Source: an uncultured Prevotella sp. (GTDB lineage: Bacteria; Bacteroidota; Bacteroidia; Bacteroidales; Bacteroidaceae). Taken from it: a stretch of DNA of 18,265 bases. Position numbers and translations under genes: made by a program. Under the pieces are notes generated by a model, which ran no database searches, had not been told where the DNA came from, and saw nothing but the letters and a program-made list of their open reading frames with translations. Where the stretch lies: NCBI GenBank assembly GCA_934183355.1, contig CAKPST010000047.1:1-18265 (forward strand). The letters run 5' to 3'. Below are positions 14,165-18,265 of this stretch, piece by piece; positions within the stretch are counted from its first letter, which is position 1; the number at the start of each line of letters is the position of its first letter.

Positions 14165-15781
14165 ATGCAACATAAAAAGTACTTATCTATTTTATTAGCG
14201 TCAGCTATTTCGGTCACGATATCAGCACAACCGTATGAGAAACCGACTATGGGTTGGAGTTCATGGAACACTTACCGCGTGAACATCAGCGCCGACCTTA
14301 TAATGAAACAGGCAGACGCTATGGCACAGCAAGGTCTGAAGGAGGTAGGATATAAATACATAAACATCGACGACGGATATTTTGGAGGACGCGACAGCAA
14401 TGGGCAGTTGCTCATTCATGCCGCACGGTTCCCTAACGGCTTGGAGCCGGTCGTCAAGCATGTACATAGTCTTGGATTCAAGGCCGGCATCTATTCTGAC
14501 GCAGGACGCAACACGTGCGGAAACTTCTGGGATAAAGACGAAAAGGGAGCTGGCGTTGGTCTTTACGGACATGACCAGCAGGATGCCGACTACTTCTTCA
14601 AGCGTCTGAAGTTTGATTTCATCAAGATAGACTTCTGCGGAGGCGATGCCAAACAAAACAAGGAACATCTCGACCTCGACGAGAAGGAGCGCTATACAGC
14701 CATACGCAAGGCAATAGACAATACAGGACGAAAGGATGTGCGCATCAACGTGTGCCGATGGAACTTCCCTGGCACATGGGTGCACAATGTAGGCTCGTCG
14801 TGGCGAATGGATGCCGACATATCGCCCGACTGGTATGCCGTGAAGCGTATAATAGCCAAAAACCGCTACCTATCAGCCTATGCCACTGAAGGACATTACA
14901 ACGACATGGACATTCTGGAAATAGGACGCGGACTGTCCGATGCCGAAGAACGTACCCACTTCGGAATGTGGTGCATACAAAGTTCGCCACTGCTCATAGG
15001 TTGCGATATGACTACAATACCAGCCAAGTCATTGGAATTGCTAAAGAACAAAGAGCTTATTGCCATCAATCAGGATGCGCTTGCCCTTCAGGCTTATGTG
15101 GTGAAGCAGGAAGATGGGGTGTGCCTATACGTCAAAGACATACTGACGCTTAATGGCACGACACGCGCCGTGGCCATATATAATCCGACAGACAAAGAGC
15201 ACGATTTAGAGCTGAAGATGAGTGATGTGGATTTGGACGGCACGGTGAAAGTGCGTGACGTCTTCGCTCATGAAGATTTACCAAATGTAACTAATGGCAC
15301 CATGAATGTCAACGTGCCATGTCACGACACACGCATCTTCGTTCTAAACGCCGAGCGACGCAAGACACGCACTATATACGAGGCTGAAACTGCTTGGCTA
15401 GAGCGTTTCCAATGTCTCGGTATCAACAACAGTCTGGGCTACGCAAATTACGCCGATTCAGACCTTTGTTCGGGTGGAGCAAAGGTGGAATGGCTCGGCA
15501 ACGACAAGGACAACTACATGGAATGGCGTAATGTTTTCTGCCCTAAAGGCGGAACTTACAACATCACTCTGAGCTATGTCACAGATGAAGACCGTAGCGT
15601 ATTCTGCAGTGTAAACGGCAGCAAGGATTTTGAAATCAAGACACCTGGCAACAACAAGAATACAGTCAAGACCGTAAGCAGAAAAATCCGCTTAAAGAAA
15701 GGCATGAACACCATACGCCTCGGCAATGCAAATGCCTGGTGTCCGGATATAGACAAAATCACAATAGTAAGATTGGATTGA
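14165..15781 (+). CDS. Secreted alpha-galactosidase (GH27) with C-terminal carbohydrate-binding domain
   Basis: A 538-residue exo-glycosidase removing terminal alpha-galactose (or possibly alpha-N-acetylgalactosamine) with retention of configuration. A signal peptide covers about 1-21 (LSILLASAISVTISAQ). The GH27/clan D barrel spans about 25-310, with PTMGWSSWNTY at 27-37, INIDDGYF at 66-73, the nucleophile D156 in IKIDFCGG, R214 and the acid/base D218 in WRMDADISPDW, and GHYNDMDILEIG at 243-254. An antiparallel beta domain follows (about 310-395). From about 400 (TIYEAETAWLE, GGAKVEWLG, NIRLGNANAW-like end) there is a CBM6/CBM35-like sugar-binding domain. The frame is open upstream to a TTG at 14135, but the ATG at 14165 begins the signal peptide and follows the promoter. 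It stands alone with no transport gene beside it. Raffinose-type plant sugars or host glycans are plausible substrates. Confidence 0.92.
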   Translation: MQHKKYLSILLASAISVTISAQPYEKPTMGWSSWNTYRVNISADLIMKQADAMAQQGLKEVGYKYINIDDGYFGGRDSNGQLLIHAARFPNGLEPVVKHVHSLGFKAGIYSDAGRNTCGNFWDKDEKGAGVGLYGHDQQDADYFFKRLKFDFIKIDFCGGDAKQNKEHLDLDEKERYTAIRKAIDNTGRKDVRINVCRWNFPGTWVHNVGSSWRMDADISPDWYAVKRIIAKNRYLSAYATEGHYNDMDILEIGRGLSDAEERTHFGMWCIQSSPLLIGCDMTTIPAKSLELLKNKELIAINQDALALQAYVVKQEDGVCLYVKDILTLNGTTRAVAIYNPTDKEHDLELKMSDVDLDGTVKVRDVFAHEDLPNVTNGTMNVNVPCHDTRIFVLNAERRKTRTIYEAETAWLERFQCLGINNSLGYANYADSDLCSGGAKVEWLGNDKDNYMEWRNVFCPKGGTYNITLSYVTDEDRSVFCSVNGSKDFEIKTPGNNKNTVKTVSRKIRLKKGMNTIRLGNANAWCPDIDKITIVRLD

Positions 15782-15790
15782 TAAGAGTTT

Positions 15791-15817
15791 GGAAGTGAGT
15801 TCGAATCCCTCTTTGTG
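15791..15817 (+). other. tRNA T-arm-like fragment, possible remnant of an attachment site
   Basis: GTTCGAATCCCTC lies between the convergent GH27 and oxyR genes and matches the T-loop and 3' stem of tRNAs. Only three of five T-stem pairs form, and no acceptor, D or anticodon arm surrounds it, so it is not a working tRNA. It could be what remains of a tRNA 3' end carried as an att site, or a chance match. The rest of the 72-bp gap shows no clear terminator. Confidence 0.25.
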
Positions 15818-15853
15818 TTATTTTATACCATTTAAAGATACGACGCATTATCC

Positions 15854-16780
15854 TTATAGTCTTATCCCATATTTCCAAATGCCTTCATTTATCATCTGTG
15901 ACGGCATAAATTCCTTCATGCAGTCGACAATGGTATTGAGCATCCTCTCTTTGATACAGTCTTCCCTGATGTATAGGGATATGCGTCTTTGTGAAAGATA
16001 GTCGCCTTCTATCTTCCTCACATTCTTGCGCTGCGCCTCGCTCAAGAAAGCGAGGTGAAGCTCTGGGATGATGGTGAAGCCTCCGTTATTATCTACAATG
16101 CGAACCAAAGTATCAATGCTGCCAGCTTCATAGATATGCTGCCCTTTGCTTCTCGCTTTACAGAAGGAGAAGGCACTGTCTCGAAGACATTGCGCTTCTT
16201 TCATAATCCACATATTCTCATGCTCCAGATTCTCCGGCTTGAACACGGGCAGCTTGCGCCAGCAGGTTTCCGACAAATATACATAGAAGCGTTCTGTGTA
16301 AAGCGGAATCTCCAGAATTCCTTTACGAAGTTGGTCTGAGACGGCGATGCCCACATCTATATCTCCATTTTGCAAAAGATTAAACATTTCTTCTGATTTC
16401 ATCTCTTGTATTGAGAGACTTACCTCTGGATAGTCTTTTCTGTAATGCTTGATAAAATCAGGAAGAATGTAAGGAGCTATGGATGGTCCTACTGATAGAG
16501 ACAACGATTTGGCTATCAGGTTCTTTTCTTCAGCCACAAGTTCTGCGATTTTCTCAAACTCTATGAGAGTCTTTTTGGCTTGAAGGATGATTTTCTCTCC
16601 GACACTTGTCGGGGTTACCTGTTTGTTGGTTCGGTCGAAGATACGCACGTCAAGTTCGTCTTCCAACTTCTGTAGCATGGCGCTGAGAGTGGGTTGAGAG
16701 ATATTGCACGAGTCAGCCGCCTTCACAAAATTGCGAAAGCGGCTGATGGCTACGATATATTTGAGTTGTTGCAGATTCAT
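15854..16780 (-). CDS. oxyR: LysR-family peroxide sensor OxyR
   Basis: A 308-residue regulator of full OxyR length. Residues 1-65 form the LysR winged helix-turn-helix (MNLQQLKYIVAIS, NISQPTLSAMLQKLEDEL, FDRTNKQVTPTSVG). A linker helix leads to the sensor domain (about 90-300). The OxyR signature CLRDSAFSFC places C198 and C207 nine residues apart, as in E. coli C199-LRDQAMGF-C208, the pair that forms a disulfide on contact with hydrogen peroxide. The effector-region motifs GPSIAPYILP and DVGIAV are also typical. It would activate peroxide-defence genes such as catalase, Dps and ahpC. Its ATG overlaps the stop of the membrane Fe-S gene (ATGA), so it is the last, translationally coupled gene of a four-gene redox operon. 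That placement suggests it is co-expressed with that module and may regulate it. Confidence 0.92.
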   Translation of the reverse strand: MNLQQLKYIVAISRFRNFVKAADSCNISQPTLSAMLQKLEDELDVRIFDRTNKQVTPTSVGEKIILQAKKTLIEFEKIAELVAEEKNLIAKSLSLSVGPSIAPYILPDFIKHYRKDYPEVSLSIQEMKSEEMFNLLQNGDIDVGIAVSDQLRKGILEIPLYTERFYVYLSETCWRKLPVFKPENLEHENMWIMKEAQCLRDSAFSFCKARSKGQHIYEAGSIDTLVRIVDNNGGFTIIPELHLAFLSEAQRKNVRKIEGDYLSQRRISLYIREDCIKERMLNTIVDCMKEFMPSQMINEGIWKYGIRL

Positions 16781-17355
16781 CTTGCTTTGAGTTTACAGAT
16801 TAATTGGGTCATGTTGCCCATTGGGCAGAACACGCACCAGGTTCTTGGGCGATAGACGATGGTAAGCAGAACACCAACAATCAGCGAGGTGAGCATGATA
16901 CCATATAGGCCGAAGGCAAACTGTGCCTTCCATGGCTCAATCTCCACCGGGTAAGCCCAATGCCATGGCACGTTAAAGGTCCATAGCAGATGAATGGTCT
17001 GACGGAGATTTTCAGCGCCTTTAGCTACCATTATGGTAAGGATGATCATCTGGATGAAGAAGAACATGAAGAACAGAAGAAAACCATGGCGGAACCATTT
17101 AGACGAGAGCCATCTTGGTGCCACTTTCTTACGCGACCACCCTAAGGTATTCCCTATTTGCAGAAAGAGTTGTCCTCTTCCACAATAGTTGTTGCAATAT
17201 CCTTTTCCGCCACCGAATATCGCCATGATCAGCGGAATCAGAAAGCAGATGACTCCGAGCCATGCGAACACGATGTTGAAAAATCCGAGAGTGAAATAAG
17301 TAGCAGATACAAGCCACATATAGTCACTCCATTTTTTATTTTTCTGTTTTGCCAT
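16777..17355 (-). CDS. Membrane Fe-S protein, NapH/NosR-like
   Basis: A 192-residue inner-membrane protein with about four hydrophobic segments (roughly 13-32, 33-49, 91-112 and 147-168). Cysteines form two groups near membrane edges, CNNYC (C54, C58) and CVFCPMG (C174, C177), with C187 after. This recalls the CxxxCP motifs of the NapH/NosR/CcoG membrane electron carriers, which pass electrons from quinol or another donor to or from ferredoxin-like partners. It is shorter than those proteins and has no C-terminal 2[4Fe-4S] ferredoxin domain. The separate ferredoxin gene directly upstream may supply that part. The frame is open back to 17451 through the ferredoxin gene, but the ATG at 17355 begins a basic leader (MAKQKNKKWSD) and lies 20 bp after the ferredoxin stop. 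The electron donor and acceptor are unknown. Confidence 0.75.
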   Translation of the reverse strand: MAKQKNKKWSDYMWLVSATYFTLGFFNIVFAWLGVICFLIPLIMAIFGGGKGYCNNYCGRGQLFLQIGNTLGWSRKKVAPRWLSSKWFRHGFLLFFMFFFIQMIILTIMVAKGAENLRQTIHLLWTFNVPWHWAYPVEIEPWKAQFAFGLYGIMLTSLIVGVLLTIVYRPRTWCVFCPMGNMTQLICKLKAR

Positions 17356-17375
17356 ACGAGTAAAAATTAAAGATA

Positions 17376-17576
17376 TTAAACGGGGTGTCTTAATACTTTG
17401 TGCATCACTCCCGCCGGACAGTTTTTCTCGCAGATGCCGCAGCCGATACACTTCTCTTCATCTATTTGGGCGTAGCATCCCTTGTATATACTGATAGCAT
17501 CCTTAGGACATACTTTCACACAAACACCACATGCCACACAGCGGTCTTGCTCGTTTATTGCTTTATACTTAGTCAT
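17376..17576 (-). CDS. 2[4Fe-4S] ferredoxin
   Basis: A 66-residue small ferredoxin of the bacterial type. Two complete cluster-binding motifs are present, CVACGVCVKVCP and CIGCGICEKNCP (CxxCxxCxxxCP), about 30 residues apart, which should carry two [4Fe-4S] clusters for one-electron transfer at low potential. The ATG at 17576 lies 4 bp after the stop of the upstream cysteine-rich gene; a longer frame to 17633 overlaps that gene and is not preferred. Position between a cysteine-rich protein and a membrane Fe-S protein suggests that it shuttles electrons within this module. Confidence 0.9.
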   Translation of the reverse strand: MTKYKAINEQDRCVACGVCVKVCPKDAISIYKGCYAQIDEEKCIGCGICEKNCPAGVMHKVLRHPV

Positions 17577-17580
17577 GTCG

Positions 17581-17982
17581 TTACTTCTGTACGCCTTCCT
17601 TTTCCATAATTTCTTCCAGAAACTCAGAAGCATCTGCCACGCAAAGAGGACATTCGCGAAGCACCTTTCCTGTGCCTACACCTTTGAGCAATTTGCATTG
17701 TGTGGCACCGTTGCGCTGCTTGAATTTATCCATGATCTGTCTCATGCCCTTGACGGACTTCGCCTTGTCCTGAGTGGCAAGTCCGAGTACGATGCCTGCT
17801 CCAACGATGGCTCCGCAAGTTCCCTCCATATTACCCATACCTGCAGCAAAGGCATTGCCAGCATTCTTGATGGTTTCTTCTTCCATGCCGGTGAAGTCGT
17901 GATAGGTGCAGAGCACAGCCTGTGTGCAATTATGCGAACCACAACGCTTCTTCTCAGCTGCTATTTCTTTTCTTGTTTCCAT
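17581..17982 (-). CDS. C_GCAxxG_C_C family redox-type protein
   Basis: A 133-residue soluble protein with seven cysteines: C14, C19 and C25 near the start, C56 in GTCGAIVGAGIVLGL, C96 in CKLLKG, and C111/C114 in CPLCV. This order matches the C_GCAxxG_C_C family, whose members are thought to be redox-active or metal-binding and often neighbour electron-transfer genes. The biochemical role is not established. No signal peptide is visible. It is the first gene of the redox operon, about 40 bases after a -7 box, and the ferredoxin follows after 4 bp. Confidence 0.85.
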   Translation of the reverse strand: METRKEIAAEKKRCGSHNCTQAVLCTYHDFTGMEEETIKNAGNAFAAGMGNMEGTCGAIVGAGIVLGLATQDKAKSVKGMRQIMDKFKQRNGATQCKLLKGVGTGKVLRECPLCVADASEFLEEIMEKEGVQK

Positions 17983-18028
17983 ATTATTTTGTCCTTGTTA
18001 TTTTATTTGTTTTTTTTGATTTCGGCTA

Positions 18029-18036
18029 CAAAGATA
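18029..18036 (-). promoter_or_regulatory. Promoter -7 box of the redox operon
   Basis: TATCTTTG on the minus strand matches TAnnTTTG exactly, with transcription expected to start near 18023 and a leader of about 40 bases before the ATG at 17982. No TTTG is seen at -33, which is common for promoters that need an activator. Confidence 0.55.
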
Positions 18037-18058
18037 ATGCTTTTATCATAGATACATT

Positions 18059-18094
18059 AAAGATGTCAGCTATACTTTAATAGACAAATTCTAT
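18059..18094. promoter_or_regulatory. OxyR-like operator candidate upstream of the redox operon
   Basis: ATAG (18080-18083), 7 bases, then CTAT (18091-18094) reproduces the outer half-sites of the E. coli OxyR consensus. A second, imperfect pair, AAAG (18059-18062), 7 bases, CTAT (18070-18073), lies next to it with a 6-base gap where E. coli has 7. The pair spans about -36 to -71 of the predicted promoter, where an OxyR tetramer would activate. The central bases of the consensus do not match, so this is tentative. Confidence 0.35.
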
Positions 18095-18256
18095 CATTCC
18101 CTTACACGAGGGCTCACATAGGACTCCCATACATTTATCTTTTCTTTGTTTTAGTTTTCCATTCTTGTTTAGTTTTCCTATCTTTCCCCTATAAAACAAA
18201 AATGAATATCTCCGCAAAAGGTAACTAAACACCTGTATAATAAAAATGAGGCGCAT
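18077..18256 (-). CDS. Hypothetical 59-residue frame, possibly the end of a gene beyond the window
   Basis: On the minus strand an ATG at 18254-18256 opens a 59-codon frame, MRLIFIIQVFSYLLRRYSF onward, ending FVY and TAA at 18077. It is also open to the window edge, so it may be the C-terminal part of a longer gene. The first 22 residues are hydrophobic with arginines, the middle is Lys-rich with a GKIGKLNKNGKLK repeat, and two Cys occur near CEPSC. I do not recognise it. It is AT-rich, overlaps the OxyR-like element, and could easily be non-coding. Confidence 0.2.
   Translation of the reverse strand: MRLIFIIQVFSYLLRRYSFLFYRGKIGKLNKNGKLKQRKDKCMGVLCEPSCKGMIEFVY
18150..18178. repeat. Short direct repeat TTTAGTTTTCC
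   Basis: TTTAGTTTTCC occurs at 18150-18160 and 18168-18178 with an 18-base period, each copy preceded by TTCTT. It lies within the unrecognised 59-codon frame and accounts for that frame's Lys-rich repeat. Confidence 0.5.
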
Positions 18257-18265
18257 AGTTTCCTT

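Noticed and set aside
15791..15817. A working tRNA gene between GH27 and oxyR
   Set aside because: Only a T-loop-like piece is present; T-stem pairing is 3 of 5 and no other arm or anticodon can be drawn.
17482..18051. Plus-strand open frame of 189 codons opposite the ferredoxin and C_GCAxxG_C_C genes
   Set aside because: Both opposite-strand genes have full cysteine signatures, and this frame shows no motif of its own.
1..18265. CRISPR array, insertion sequence or prophage
   Set aside because: No regularly spaced repeats, transposase, integrase or phage structural gene was found on either strand.

Overview
The window looks like chromosomal DNA from a Bacteroidales bacterium, most likely Prevotella or a close relative. 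Three things support this: promoter-like sequences of the Bacteroidetes type (TTTG, 19-20 bases, then TAnnTTTG); the gene families present (secreted GH20 and GH27 glycosidases, a multi-SLBB export protein, a Pif1-type helicase with a C-terminal HRDC domain, OxyR); and a weak need for purine-rich ribosome binding sites. The genus is an inference. No complete tRNA, rRNA, insertion sequence or CRISPR array was seen.

Left part (1-8728, plus strand). The window opens with a perfect 54-bp palindrome, probably a terminator for a gene outside it. Next come a secreted Sel1-repeat protein and a secreted, divergent peptidase T-like M20 peptidase, closed by a hairpin terminator near 3600. A promoter near 3760 then serves a GH20 beta-N-acetylhexosaminidase, whose stop overlaps the start of a small alpha/beta hydrolase. 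A Pif1-like helicase with an HRDC domain follows 28 bp later.

Middle part (8717-13931, minus strand). In order of transcription: a 23-codon remnant of an AAA-ATPase/nuclease-family gene with an intact promoter, the tRNA-modifying enzyme TcdA, a large multi-SLBB polysaccharide export protein, and a secreted calcineurin-like phosphoesterase. The phosphoesterase ends tail to tail with the helicase gene, with a 12-bp overlap. Several of the longest reading frames here begin at TTG or GTG or inside a terminator, so I moved those starts to internal ATG codons supported by promoters and signal peptides.

Right part (13932-18265). A secreted GH27 alpha-galactosidase with a C-terminal carbohydrate-binding domain is on the plus strand. 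Facing it is a compact four-gene redox operon on the minus strand: a C_GCAxxG_C_C cysteine-rich protein, a 2[4Fe-4S] ferredoxin, a membrane Fe-S protein of the NapH/NosR kind, and OxyR with both redox cysteines. The oxyR start overlaps the stop of the membrane protein gene. Just upstream of the operon promoter lies an ATAG-N7-CTAT element that resembles an OxyR site. This operon is the best candidate in the window for a poorly described system: a peroxide sensor apparently co-expressed with a small electron-transfer module.

Taken together, the window combines housekeeping functions (TcdA, helicase) with envelope and glycan functions (GH20, GH27, SLBB export protein, secreted peptidase and phosphoesterase), as expected for a host-associated glycan user.
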